DNA from: a virus
Length of the DNA: 61,939 bases
Reading direction: 5' to 3' (one strand)
IMG/VR virus record: IMGVR_UViG_3300021475_000013
Location: 1-61,939 of that record
The notes under the pieces are model-generated. The model was not told the DNA's origin. It worked only from the letters and a program-made list of their open reading frames with translations, and did not search any database. Shown here piece after piece: positions 1-7,837 of this stretch (within the stretch, counting starts at the first letter, position 1; each line of letters opens with the position of its first letter). The translations under genes were made by a program, and so were the position numbers.

Positions 1-127
1 AGCGATAAATACATGTTGGTAAACGTCACAATGCCATTCGGATAGTCAATCGTATAGTTACTTGATGCGACTGCTACTCCGTTGTTGTACACAGTTAATG
101 GCTGGCTAGGCGCCCAAAGCTGATAAT
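1..127. repeat. 127-bp exact terminal repeat (assembly overlap)
   Basis: Bases 1-127 are identical to 61813-61939. The repeat lies inside a coding gene that reads continuously across the join. 127 is a common assembler k-mer length, so this most likely marks a closed circular contig (circularly permuted or circular DNA) rather than a physical packaged terminal repeat. Confidence 0.95.
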
Positions 128-734
128 AAAGAGGTGCTTGATACGCTCGCGTTGACCCTACCTGCGCCAAGGCAAGATTTGTATACGCAGTCCCGTATCC
201 GAACGTGTAATTCGCCCAAAGAACGCCTAGAGGCGTCTTATCGACGATTTCTGCAGGCATAGGTGATCCTGCGCCCGCACCAGAGTTAGAAAGCAATGGA
301 ACGATACGAAAATAGCCCTTATCTGGGAAATCCTGCAAATAACCCGTAGGTCCAGTATCAATCTGGATAAACCACTTGAGCACCTGAATATAAAGCGTAT
401 TTATTTGCTGATATGGACGATTTTGCATGACCATGGTAACAAGCTGAGGATTGAGCGGTCGAATCTGTATGTTCGACTTCGTCTCATCGATAGTCTGCGT
501 ATCAAACCACCTACGACAAATACGATTGACCTCAGATGATTTTGTTTTGAGTAGATTCTGTAGACGGCCCGAAGTGACAATCGGTGATGATGTCGTGAGT
601 CCAAGACCCACAGCGTATTCTGTCGTCAAAAACTCCGCGACGGACATATACGGATTGTCGACAGCAATAACCATCGGCTTTCCTGATGGTGTATTGTTTG
701 GCGTTGAAAAATAACCTGATGTTTGCGGTTGCAT
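1..734 (-). CDS. head-tail connector (adaptor) protein, N-terminal part; continues at 61812
   Basis: This is the 5' part of a gene whose 3' part is at 61578-61812; joined through the circular junction it encodes about 322 residues. ATG at 734 overlaps the stop of the upstream gene (TAATG). The protein begins MQPQTSGYFSTPNN. It has a helical N-terminal half (region PYMSVAEFLTTEYAVG) and a beta-rich, Gly/Tyr-rich C-terminal half. Position fits a gp6/gp15-type connector: it follows the capsid block and precedes the head-closure, minor head and tail-completion genes. The fold is inferred from gene order and length; no diagnostic motif is visible. Confidence 0.65.
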   Translation of the reverse strand, partial: MQPQTSGYFSTPNNTPSGKPMVIAVDNPYMSVAEFLTTEYAVGLGLTTSSPIVTSGRLQNLLKTKSSEVNRICRRWFDTQTIDETKSNIQIRPLNPQLVTMVMQNRPYQQINTLYIQVLKWFIQIDTGPTGYLQDFPDKGYFRIVPLLSNSGAGAGSPMPAEIVDKTPLGVLWANYTFGYGTAYTNLALAQVGSTRAYQAPLYYQLWAPSQPLTVYNNGVAVASSNYTIDYPNGIVTFTNMYLS

Positions 735-940
735 TACGATATTCTACTCTTAGCGCGCTCGGCTAATATCATCATTTCGACGATTTCTTTTTCCGTCCAA
801 TCTTCCTCACTCAATGCTTTTCTTATATCAGATTCCGATACGCCTTTTATATAGGCCATAATCGGATTCTCGGCAATTTCTTTAGATCGACCTCTATCGT
901 CCTTATTCATGCTCTTGTAAAGTTGTGTGAATCTGGTCAT
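734..940 (-). CDS. small charged protein of unknown function
   Basis: A 68-residue, highly charged, probably all-helical protein (DIRKALSEEDWTEKEIVEMM). It is coupled to the connector gene by a TAATG stop/start overlap and starts two bases after the upstream HNH gene. In capsid operons such small genes between the capsid protein and connectors are often head accessory proteins, but nothing in the sequence shows a function. Confidence 0.6.
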   Translation of the reverse strand: MTRFTQLYKSMNKDDRGRSKEIAENPIMAYIKGVSESDIRKALSEEDWTEKEIVEMMILAERAKSRIS

Positions 941-941
941 T

Positions 942-1421
942 TTATTTGTATTTTATTACCTTTGTGTGTTTTCTTGAATTACAGCTTCGACACAACGGCT
1001 GTATGTTCTCAATATTATCTGAACCACCCTTTGAAAGAGGTATGATATGGTCTTGGTTCAATTTTATCTCTGGCTCTTTTTTACCGCATCCTAGGCAGGT
1101 CCAGTTGTATTGTGCTTTCAAATTTTCCCATTCTGAAACAGTGTGAGATCCTCCATTTCCTATTCTTCTAGCCCTTCTTCTTAAGGCATAGAATATAGCT
1201 TTTTCCATATTCCTCTCTCTCCACCTCTTTGCAGATGTTTTACTTATACCCCCTTTCCAATTTGCCGCATTTTCTCCCTTTCTTTTACTAGCATTTTTGC
1301 TCAAAATCATACGTGTTTTCTTAGAGTGAGTTCTTGCAAAGCCTGCAAGACTTAACTTTCTTCTTGTCTCTTCACTCGCTACTTTTCCAACACGTATTTT
1401 ATGACCTTTTGTAAACGGCAT
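942..1421 (-). CDS. HNH homing endonuclease with NUMOD3 motif
   Basis: 159 residues. The N-terminus carries NUMOD3-like DNA-binding motifs ([22 protein letters not shown]). The C-terminus is an HNH zinc-finger nuclease: CLGCG, then [15 protein letters not shown], then PLCRSCN. This is a free-standing homing endonuclease lodged between the orphan glycosyltransferase and the connector genes. It has its own extended -10 promoter (TATAAT at 1446-1451). Such enzymes cut alleles lacking the insertion and spread with it. Confidence 0.9.
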   Translation of the reverse strand: MPFTKGHKIRVGKVASEETRRKLSLAGFARTHSKKTRMILSKNASKRKGENAANWKGGISKTSAKRWRERNMEKAIFYALRRRARRIGNGGSHTVSEWENLKAQYNWTCLGCGKKEPEIKLNQDHIIPLSKGGSDNIENIQPLCRSCNSRKHTKVIKYK

Positions 1422-1445
1422 ATTTGGATTCTTCAGCTCTTACCT

Positions 1446-1454
1446 ATTATACCA
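1446..1454 (-). promoter_or_regulatory. extended -10 promoter for the HNH gene
   Basis: On the minus strand the sequence reads TTGTTGGTATAATAGG, an extended -10 (TGn-TATAAT). The hexamer is plus positions 1446-1451, 24 bases before the ATG at 1421. No good -35 box is visible, which is usual for extended -10 promoters. Confidence 0.65.
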
Positions 1455-1474
1455 ACAACCACCTCAAAATGACT

Positions 1475-2671
1475 TTATAGGTGCTTTTCTAGTGCATCGT
1501 GGAACATTTTTATCTTGTGTTCCCATAGCCAATTCTCCCTGACGTACTTAGCGGCCGCTTTGCCTTTCTTCTTAACTTCATCTCTGTTGTTATATGCATA
1601 CTTCATCAACTCAACCAAGTGATCCAATGATGGTTCAGCCCATTTGCCACACTCTTCTTTGTAAACAGTATCCGTAAATTCTTTGGCGGGTGCCAATACG
1701 AAATCTAACGGCCAACCGACTTCCGTATTCATATACTCGCAAGGACCAGACCAATTCGTGACGATCGCAGGAATGCCTGTAGCCATTGCTTCAAGCGGTG
1801 TGAGCCCGAAGCCCTCGCCCCTAGTGGGAAAAACGAAACAATCCACTTTCTTAAAGAAATTCTCAACTAGATCGTGATGATCCACAGGTGTCATATCGAC
1901 TTTTACCCGTTTATCCTTCGTAGCATAGAAAAAACCATAGGTGCTTGTCTTGCAAATAAGTTGCACGTCCTTCTCAGTCGGAAATGCTTTGAGGAACGCA
2001 TCTACAAGAATATCCGTACCCTTGCGCTTTGAAAGCGATCCCATAGTTCCGAACGTGAACGGACGATACGGCGTACGCTCAACTTCATAAAACTTCTCAG
2101 GATCAACACCCCAATGAATGAGCTCAATCGGCACAGTAACGCCTGACTCCTTAAACGCATCGATGTTCTGCTTACAAGGGACTAGAAGTGCGTCGCACGC
2201 ATTGATTCTTGATATCCATGACGCAGGAATAATCGTTGTCTCAAACGGCACAATCGCTATTTTCTTTTGGAACGGCAATTTTGCCCATTGATGCTTCGGT
2301 TGTTCATGAATGATTGCCGCTCCCCTCGGATTAATCGCGCGCGTAGACGCCTCAATGACTTCCCTATTATTCAAATTCAAAATCTTCCCGAGCTGTGAAA
2401 CATTGTATTCAGAAGAGCTGTTTTTTATGAGATTCAGGCTCACATTTCCCCATCCGCTCACATTATCGATATCGCTTACAAAAAGGAACTCCCTTCCAGT
2501 CCTAAAAGAATCTGGATCGTACGGTTGTGTCTCCGTTGAAAAATCGACAGGACATATCTTTCCAAGACGAAGCGCGGTAGATAAATCTAAATCTACATCT
2601 ACATTCGTATCGTAGAACTTTCCATTATAGAAAATACCTCTTGATTTAGCGTCGTTGATTCGTGCTTTCAT
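1475..2671 (-). CDS. GT4-family glycosyltransferase (orphan, in capsid module)
   Basis: 398 residues with a GT-B architecture. The C-terminal half carries the GT4 signature (FTFGTMGSLSKRKGTDILVDA, then FPTRGEGFGLTPLEAMATG with the two Glu residues of the E-x7-E motif). It transfers sugar from a nucleotide-sugar donor; the acceptor is unknown. It lies directly after the major capsid gene with a plus-strand HNH gene between, and is 16 kb away from the main glycan cassette. That makes modification of a virion protein a reasonable guess. It may have moved in together with the flanking endonucleases. Confidence 0.88.
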   Translation of the reverse strand: MKARINDAKSRGIFYNGKFYDTNVDVDLDLSTALRLGKICPVDFSTETQPYDPDSFRTGREFLFVSDIDNVSGWGNVSLNLIKNSSSEYNVSQLGKILNLNNREVIEASTRAINPRGAAIIHEQPKHQWAKLPFQKKIAIVPFETTIIPASWISRINACDALLVPCKQNIDAFKESGVTVPIELIHWGVDPEKFYEVERTPYRPFTFGTMGSLSKRKGTDILVDAFLKAFPTEKDVQLICKTSTYGFFYATKDKRVKVDMTPVDHHDLVENFFKKVDCFVFPTRGEGFGLTPLEAMATGIPAIVTNWSGPCEYMNTEVGWPLDFVLAPAKEFTDTVYKEECGKWAEPSLDHLVELMKYAYNNRDEVKKKGKAAAKYVRENWLWEHKIKMFHDALEKHL

Positions 2672-2735
2672 AGATGTGGGTAACTTTGTTATGTACTCAT
2701 TTACATAAAACTAATAAAATGATAGGGTGGTATTT

Positions 2736-3338
2736 ATGCATAAGTGTAAACTATGTAAAATATTATTTCAACCATGCAGGGGTGCACGGGGTGTGTATTG
2801 CTCGTCTAAATGCTGGGCTAGATCACCTGAAAAGGCACGTATAAATAGACATGCCTTGAAAGGCAAAAAACTGTCTAAAGCTCATAAATTGAAGATGAGG
2901 ATGGCTAAGTTAGGTAAAAAACAACCTAGAGAATTAGTCGAAAAAAGAATTGCATCTATACGATCAAATGGTAATTGGAAATGGAAGAAAAGCACTATAC
3001 TCAAACGAGCGAATGCCAATAGAGGTCAGAAAAGAACTGGAAAAGCATACCAAAATATCCTTGATGGAATTGCTCGATCTCATGGATATAAAAATTACAA
3101 ATCTATACCCCATGAAGATAATCCTGACTGGCGGGGTCCTGAATGGAAGAAAATAAGGGAAGAAATAAAGAAAAGGGATGGATACAAATGCCAAAAGTGT
3201 CCAAAAACAAAACGCTTGCAGGTCCATCACATAGTTCCATGGAGAAAAACTCATGATAATTCTCCGTCGAATCTCATTACTCTTTGCATTAATTGTCATC
3301 AAAGGGAAAAAGGTATAAACAAAAAACCCACTCGTTAG
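2736..3338 (+). CDS. HNH homing endonuclease (plus strand)
   Basis: About 200 residues from ATG 2736 (a GTG nine bases upstream is possible). Zinc-binding N-terminus (CKLCKILF and VYCSSKCW), NUMOD3-like middle (KLSKAHKLKMRMAKLGKK), and C-terminal HNH nuclease (RDGYKCQKC, LQVHHIVPW, TLCINCHQ). It is one of only two plus-strand genes and is AT-richer than its neighbours, consistent with a mobile endonuclease gene inserted between the capsid and glycosyltransferase genes. A small hairpin (CACTC-GTTA-GAGTG) at its 3' end may terminate it. Confidence 0.9.
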   Translation: MHKCKLCKILFQPCRGARGVYCSSKCWARSPEKARINRHALKGKKLSKAHKLKMRMAKLGKKQPRELVEKRIASIRSNGNWKWKKSTILKRANANRGQKRTGKAYQNILDGIARSHGYKNYKSIPHEDNPDWRGPEWKKIREEIKKRDGYKCQKCPKTKRLQVHHIVPWRKTHDNSPSNLITLCINCHQREKGINKKPTR

Positions 3339-3376
3339 AGTGAGTCTTTTGATTACCGAACGAATCTGGCCTGTTT

Positions 3377-4420
3377 TTAAGCAGGATCCGAGATGTTGGT
3401 CACCTGACCAACCCACGGCTCGGCCTTGAGGGCGAGGACCAAATATTCGTTGAGGTAAAAACGCACAGTATCTGCAATCTTCGCAAGCTCTGTGCGACCC
3501 AGCGGTACAAGGTCAACCATCTGGACTCCCTGCTCATCATGTCTGAGGAAGTAAGCCGAGCTTACAGTGTTTCCCGTAGCACCCGACGAACCTGCTTGGT
3601 TGATCGGATACGGAAGAGCTGGGTTAACGAAGAAGTCACCTACAATCGGAATCGGTCCAAGTGCCGTCTGATAAGAGACCGCATTGAGACCAGCCGTGAG
3701 ATTAACTTCACGAGAATCTAGCTGAACGAGATAGCGGGCGGCAGGCGCGATTATTTGATTAACCACGGTCTGAATCCCGAACGAACAGTAGATGCCATCG
3801 ATTTTGGAGCCGCCCTGAAGACGAATCAATTTAATGATTTTGTCGAACACAGGGATCGTAGTACCCGTCGCGGTAAGTGCCGCGGCCGCGTTGTTGTACA
3901 CGTTAGTGACGATCGATACAGCCAATCCGTTGAAAGAAAGGGTGTTAACCGATGCGTCACCGTTGAAGTCAGCCCACTCTTCCGCCTGAACAATTCTGCG
4001 GAGTGCGGCTTCTGCAACTTCTGCCTCAATATCGATGTAAGAACGACCAGAAGCAATCATAGGACCAGTGATGACAGCCGTAGTACCGAGGTACACGTAG
4101 GCCGCCGTCTTTTGGGTGTACGCAGGATCAGTCGACGGTGGAAGGTTGCCGTCCGCATAGAACAGCGAAACCAAACCAGAGGGACCATCTGCCGTAGTGT
4201 CCAAACGAGTGCGCTGGTTCCAAAGGTGCGCGAGACCCTCTCCCTTCATGCGTGAAACGCGATCACGGAAAGGCGTCTGGCGATCCGACAGAACAACAAT
4301 GGCGCTCTCAAGGTCTTGACGAGCCAAGAGGGAGTTCGGAGTAGGACCAGCGAACGAAATGTTCACCGATTTCTCGAACTTACTCAAAGCATTTTCGAGT
4401 CTTGAAAAATCTGAACTCAT
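3377..4420 (-). CDS. major capsid protein
   Basis: 347 residues. Assigned from position directly after the protease-scaffold gene, from its length, and from a sequence typical of HK97-fold capsid proteins: helical N-arm, then AEVAEAALRRIVQAEEWADFNGD, then a C-terminal region with IPIVGDFFVNPALPYP and a final strand ALKAEPWVGQ. The N-terminal arm (residues 24-38, AGPTPNSLLARQDLE) recurs almost exactly in the protein at 6400-7383, suggesting a common binding or processing site. A candidate promoter lies 20 bases upstream. Confidence 0.82.
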   Translation of the reverse strand: MSSDFSRLENALSKFEKSVNISFAGPTPNSLLARQDLESAIVVLSDRQTPFRDRVSRMKGEGLAHLWNQRTRLDTTADGPSGLVSLFYADGNLPPSTDPAYTQKTAAYVYLGTTAVITGPMIASGRSYIDIEAEVAEAALRRIVQAEEWADFNGDASVNTLSFNGLAVSIVTNVYNNAAAALTATGTTIPVFDKIIKLIRLQGGSKIDGIYCSFGIQTVVNQIIAPAARYLVQLDSREVNLTAGLNAVSYQTALGPIPIVGDFFVNPALPYPINQAGSSGATGNTVSSAYFLRHDEQGVQMVDLVPLGRTELAKIADTVRFYLNEYLVLALKAEPWVGQVTNISDPA

Positions 4421-4438
4421 ATATTTTTGCCTTAACTA

Positions 4439-4447
4439 ATAATACCC
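4439..4447 (-). promoter_or_regulatory. candidate promoter for the capsid gene
   Basis: The minus strand reads TTGTTGGGTATTAT, a near-consensus -10 (TATTAT, plus 4439-4444) with an upstream TG. It lies about 20 bases before the capsid ATG in the 113-base gap after the protease-scaffold gene. It would give extra capsid expression. No clear -35. Confidence 0.45.
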
Positions 4448-4501
4448 AACAACTCATCTCACAAGTAATAGGTCTTTCGAGCTATATCCTGCAAGCATTG
4501 A

Positions 4502-4518
4502 GACTATCGACGATAGTC
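4502..4518 (-). promoter_or_regulatory. 8-bp inverted repeat between protease-scaffold and capsid genes
   Basis: GACTATCG-A-CGATAGTC forms a near-perfect palindrome in the intergenic gap. It has no following T-run on the minus strand, so it is probably not a terminator. It could be an RNA-stabilising or processing hairpin, or a protein-binding site, upstream of the highly expressed capsid gene. Confidence 0.5.
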
Positions 4519-4533
4519 CTCTGGGTTCTTCCA

Positions 4534-6147
4534 CTAAGACTGCTCTTGTGGAGCAATCGAAGAGAATTTGGATTTGAAGACCGACTTAAAGTCCTGAGGA
4601 CCTTTGTCGCTCTTTTGGACTTCCTCCACGGCTTTGGCGGTCAGTGCGTATTTCTTTCCATCTTTCGTGACCATGTAAGGAACTCCCATTGAAACCGATT
4701 TCTTGAAGCCTGCTTCTTTAAGCATACCCATCAAGTCCGACTGCAATCCAGAATCGGTACGGATTGCATCCGCGATCATCTGAGCAAGCCCAGGTACTCG
4801 CGTACCCGACTTCTCAAACTTTTCCGCCATCGTATCAGCAAACATTGCGACGGAAACCGCAAAGCGGTCGATGCTGGACACCTTTGACTCAGCAGATTTC
4901 TCTACCTTGTCTGTCTTTTCAGACTTAGTGACCTTGACTGACTTCATACCCTTAGTAAGTCCGTCGATATGAGCGATCGCATCAGAGATGCTTTTCATCT
5001 CATAATCCTTTTCGTCTTTCTTGTCTTCATCGTCTGCCGCTTTCTCAGTATCCTTTTCCTCGTCTTTTTTATCATCGTCAGCGGCTTTTTCCGTGTCTTC
5101 CTCTTTGTCATCTTTCTTGTCTTCTGCCTTAGCGGTCTGCTGTTCCTCTTCCTTCGGCTTGTCCTTGCTAGGATTCTCCGTCTCACGAGCATTATTTGCC
5201 GCAGTCTTCTTACCCTCAGCATCCTTAGTACCATTACCGCCATCATCTTCCTGACCCTCGCGAGCCTTGGCAGTCTGCTGTGTATCATCTTCCGCCTTAT
5301 CCTTATTAGGATTTACGGTCTCCTTCGGAGAATCACCCATAGCCTTGATAAGATTACCGATACCAGAAAATCCCTTTGCAACAAGATCAGCAAGTTTATC
5401 AAACTGACCTTTCGTAACGAAAGATTTCTCAGTCTCTTTCATTTCATCCTTCTTCTCTTCTTTGTTGTCTTCTTTTGACATATCTTTATTAACTAAATTA
5501 CTAATTTTTTCCCATTTATTGTCTGGAACAGACTTCGCAAATTGCACCAAATAATCAAGCTTGGGATTTTCAAACAAAAACTTGTTATACATCGGCGAGT
5601 CATAATATGGACTCACGTCTGCATCCTTTGCCTTGATACTCTTCGCAAAGAGCCACGCATCATAATTGGCGGGCTTCCTTGTGACCGACACCTCATCAAG
5701 GACGACATCATAAAATGTTTTTACCATCTTACCCGTCGACTCGACCATTTCACGGACTGCGTTTCTCACGCGACCGCCGACCGAAAGTCCGTACTTTGAT
5801 CCTTTCTTGAGGTTCTCGTGCAACATTGGACCAGCTGGATGTGAAGCATCAATCGCGGCGCGGATCCATAGCTGGTTACGTGAATCCACCCACGCTTTAT
5901 ATACATTACCAATTATAGCGGCTTTCTCTGCATTATGTTCATACCTGAGAGGTACGCCTTGATCATTGACCATACTTGCCATAGATTTAAGCGCATCCAT
6001 AGCCATTCTTTCGTTGTCATGATCCACATTAACAGTGCTCGCAATACCCTCAACGATCAGCTTTCCGTCTTCCTCCGTAGCCATAGCTTTTTCTATGTAG
6101 AACTCGAATGGAAACTCACCTTTTGCTTCTAAAGTGATCTTACTCAT
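4534..6147 (-). CDS. prohead protease fused to scaffold
   Basis: 537 residues. Residues about 1-175 are a U35/HK97-type prohead protease: IVEGIAS, then LRYEHN (likely catalytic His), then KYGLSVGGRVRN (likely Ser), then LDEVSVTRKPAN, the conserved closing motif. Residues about 210-390 are a highly charged, repetitive Lys/Asp/Glu region with repeats of NPxKDKxxxxxQQTAKA and DTEKAADD. A helical tail (MADAIRTDSGLQSDLMGMLKEAG) follows. The protease plus acidic scaffold in one chain fits HK97-like head assembly, in which the scaffold is degraded before DNA packaging. It ends upstream of the capsid gene. Confidence 0.88.
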   Translation of the reverse strand: MSKITLEAKGEFPFEFYIEKAMATEEDGKLIVEGIASTVNVDHDNERMAMDALKSMASMVNDQGVPLRYEHNAEKAAIIGNVYKAWVDSRNQLWIRAAIDASHPAGPMLHENLKKGSKYGLSVGGRVRNAVREMVESTGKMVKTFYDVVLDEVSVTRKPANYDAWLFAKSIKAKDADVSPYYDSPMYNKFLFENPKLDYLVQFAKSVPDNKWEKISNLVNKDMSKEDNKEEKKDEMKETEKSFVTKGQFDKLADLVAKGFSGIGNLIKAMGDSPKETVNPNKDKAEDDTQQTAKAREGQEDDGGNGTKDAEGKKTAANNARETENPSKDKPKEEEQQTAKAEDKKDDKEEDTEKAADDDKKDEEKDTEKAADDEDKKDEKDYEMKSISDAIAHIDGLTKGMKSVKVTKSEKTDKVEKSAESKVSSIDRFAVSVAMFADTMAEKFEKSGTRVPGLAQMIADAIRTDSGLQSDLMGMLKEAGFKKSVSMGVPYMVTKDGKKYALTAKAVEEVQKSDKGPQDFKSVFKSKFSSIAPQEQS

Positions 6148-6149
6148 GA

Positions 6150-6389
6150 CTATGTTTGGTTACCGACACCATTTGTTGCAACCCAATACTGAATACCCTG
6201 ATTATCCTTGTACGAAAGTACAAGTGATGCCGCAAACTTAGAAAAGACCGCGCCGCTTGTCGGCGTTATCGTGTAGTATTGATTCTGATTTGTTGAATCA
6301 AACGCCGTAACAACACTCTGAACGGTGTAATTCTTACCGCCATGTGCTACCACATCTCCTGCTACTATCGTACTTAAAAATGCACTCAT
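6150..6389 (-). CDS. small putative virion protein
   Basis: 79 residues from ATG 6389, beta-rich (IVAGDVVAHGGKNYTVQSVV and YYTITPTSGAVFSKF). Two bases separate it from the protease-scaffold gene. Its place between head genes suggests a decoration or accessory head protein, but I recognise no family. Confidence 0.55.
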   Translation of the reverse strand: MSAFLSTIVAGDVVAHGGKNYTVQSVVTAFDSTNQNQYYTITPTSGAVFSKFAASLVLSYKDNQGIQYWVATNGVGNQT

Positions 6390-6399
6390 ATTTTTATAA

Positions 6400-7383
6400 T
6401 TAATTTTTAATTTTACCCAACTCACCCAACGCTTTGCACATTGAATGATGATTTTGATCCTCCAAAATGTCGTATGCGCCCTTTGATACCTTCCTACCGA
6501 CCGCCTCGCCGACCTGCTTGACGTAATTCTTCCAATCCTCTTTTACATCTCCGCCGTCAGAGTATCCATTCTTATCCCAGATGCGTGAATCTGTACGCAT
6601 GAGTGATTCGGCTTCATTTCTGACAGCCGCGCCATCCTTATCGTCTACAGATTTCTGTACGATTTCTCCCTTCCAAAAATCTTTGAATGATTTCCCCATA
6701 CGCTCCTTAATTGTATCTTTCAGACCCTTCTTTTGTTCACTGATGATATCAGACTTTATTTCAGCCTTTTCTTTCTTAGTATCAGCGTCCTTTGCATCGT
6801 CTTTAAGGTCTTTGAGATTACCAACGACCGACTTGGTCTTATTTTGATCCAGAACTCTCTGTACAGTCGCCTCATCGTAGTCTTCATCCGTTTCTAATCC
6901 CAGTCGCTCTGCTATATCTCGAGCATTCATACCTTGACGATGTAAATCCATTATCTTCTTGTCTTCTGCTGGCCCATACGTAGCGTTCTTTCCTACCCTT
7001 GAATACTCACCCGCTTTCCTATTTACTTCATCAGAAAGCTCATAATCCTCGGGCGGGCACTTCTCTCCTTCCAAATCCTGATCGGCTAAAAGAGAATTAG
7101 GCACGGGTCCTGCGTCGGCGGTAGATACAGCTTTTGCCTTCCATGTATCTTTGAAAGACTTCTTGCTGTCTGCTTTATGATTTTCTTGATTATGTAATGC
7201 CATGTTGGTAACTTTAGCTCCACACTTCGGACACACTGGTAGTTTTGAAACTTCCTCATCTGTTGCAGGTGTGTATGTCTTCTCCGCTTCCTCATCCACA
7301 TACGAACTAATAGGTACACCATTCTTGTCATATGTGACGTGAACGGTATTCTTTTCCAACCATGTATCTTTGAATTTACTCAT
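6400..7383 (-). CDS. putative head-associated protein sharing a motif with the capsid protein
   Basis: 327 residues from ATG 7383; longer upstream extensions would run through a terminator. It has a zinc finger (CPKCGAKVTNMALHNQENH, residues 51-69) and an HTH-like stretch (HRQGMNARDIAERLGLE). Three repeats, FKDTW (4-8), FKDTW (77-81) and FKDFW (233-237), are spread along a lysine-rich helical chain. Residues 91-105, AGPVPNSLLADQDLE, match the capsid N-arm. A scaffold, chaperone or packaged head protein that docks through these motifs is an inference. A perfect -10 box ends six bases before its ATG. Confidence 0.6.
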   Translation of the reverse strand: MSKFKDTWLEKNTVHVTYDKNGVPISSYVDEEAEKTYTPATDEEVSKLPVCPKCGAKVTNMALHNQENHKADSKKSFKDTWKAKAVSTADAGPVPNSLLADQDLEGEKCPPEDYELSDEVNRKAGEYSRVGKNATYGPAEDKKIMDLHRQGMNARDIAERLGLETDEDYDEATVQRVLDQNKTKSVVGNLKDLKDDAKDADTKKEKAEIKSDIISEQKKGLKDTIKERMGKSFKDFWKGEIVQKSVDDKDGAAVRNEAESLMRTDSRIWDKNGYSDGGDVKEDWKNYVKQVGEAVGRKVSKGAYDILEDQNHHSMCKALGELGKIKN

Positions 7384-7389
7384 ACTTGA

Positions 7390-7395
7390 ATTATA
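7390..7395 (-). promoter_or_regulatory. -10 box six bases before the ATG (predicted leaderless)
   Basis: The minus strand reads GTGGATATAATTCAAGTATG: TATAAT, six bases, then the ATG at 7383. The expected transcription start falls on or next to the A of ATG. It follows directly after the terminator at 7415-7449, so it begins a new transcription unit covering the head genes. Confidence 0.6.
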
Positions 7396-7414
7396 TCCAC
7401 TTATATACCGATTT

Positions 7415-7449
7415 GTTAAAACTAGCCCCACGCGCGTGCGAGGGGCTAG
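7415..7449 (-). terminator. rho-independent terminator
   Basis: On the minus strand CTAGCCCC (12-base loop) GGGGCTAG forms an 8-bp GC-rich stem followed by TTTTAAC. It closes the operon that ends with the 65-residue protein gene and separates it from the head-assembly operon. Confidence 0.85.
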
Positions 7450-7476
7450 GAACGAGGGTATTAACCTCGCGTAGAT

Positions 7477-7674
7477 TTAGACCACCTCCTCTCCCGTCGG
7501 TACAAGCACCGACGTAATAAGAAACTGGTCTGGATGATCCTGCAGTGCTTGGCGTTTTTGCGACGCTTCACACTCCATTGGAGTCGGACACGCTTCGGTG
7601 TCCGTCGAGAAAAGAACGAATGGCTCTTCATGACGAAGGAACTTTTTGCAAGTTCCGCAGATTATCTTACACAT
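7477..7674 (-). CDS. small zinc-finger-like protein
   Basis: 65 residues with Cys residues arranged CxxxxCGTC at the N-terminus (MCKIICGTCKKF) and a second pair (ACPTPMEC). It overlaps the preceding 47-residue gene by 13 bases and is the last gene before a terminator. Function unknown; a small metal-binding regulator is possible. Confidence 0.6.
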   Translation of the reverse strand: MCKIICGTCKKFLRHEEPFVLFSTDTEACPTPMECEASQKRQALQDHPDQFLITSVLVPTGEEVV

Positions 7675-7805
7675 TGTAGTGGTTGGAATATGGACGTTTT
7701 AGTTACAGAAACAACGCGGGCGATTATCGCTCCGTTGGAATATTCGATGACAATTTCAAGCAAGAAAGTCTGTCCATCATGGACGACGAAAACTTTGTGT
7801 TTCAA
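7662..7805 (-). CDS. 47-residue protein with TTG start and strong RBS
   Basis: The reading frame starts at TTG 7805, six bases after AGGAGG, the clearest Shine-Dalgarno sequence in the genome. It encodes KHKVFVVHDGQTFLLEIV..., a beta-rich small protein ending ...QPLQCVR. It overlaps the next gene by 13 bases and sits 19 bases from a perfect TATAAT. Too short for default gene calling. Function unknown. Confidence 0.5.
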   Translation of the reverse strand: MKHKVFVVHDGQTFLLEIVIEYSNGAIIARVVSVTKTSIFQPLQCVR

Positions 7806-7823
7806 GGTACACCTCCTAATATA

Positions 7824-7829
7824 ATTATA
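7824..7829 (-). promoter_or_regulatory. candidate promoter (TATAAT) before the small-protein pair
   Basis: The minus strand reads GGGGTATAATTATATTAGGAGG: a consensus -10 followed directly by the ribosome-binding site of the TTG-started gene. The mRNA leader would be only about a dozen bases. No convincing -35 is visible. Confidence 0.5.
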
Positions 7830-7837
7830 CCCCTTTC

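Noticed and set aside
1-127. Biological direct terminal repeat
   Set aside because: Length equals a usual assembler k-mer and the repeat lies within an uninterrupted gene, so a circularisation overlap is simpler.
4969-5478. Plus-strand frame of 169 hydrophobic residues
   Set aside because: It is the mirror of the Lys/Asp/Glu-rich scaffold region; GAA/AAA codons read backwards give Phe/Leu/Ser-rich nonsense.
7384-7431. Longer start for the 6400-7383 protein
   Set aside because: The extension would run through a GC-rich terminator and a TATAAT box; ATG 7383 fits the promoter.
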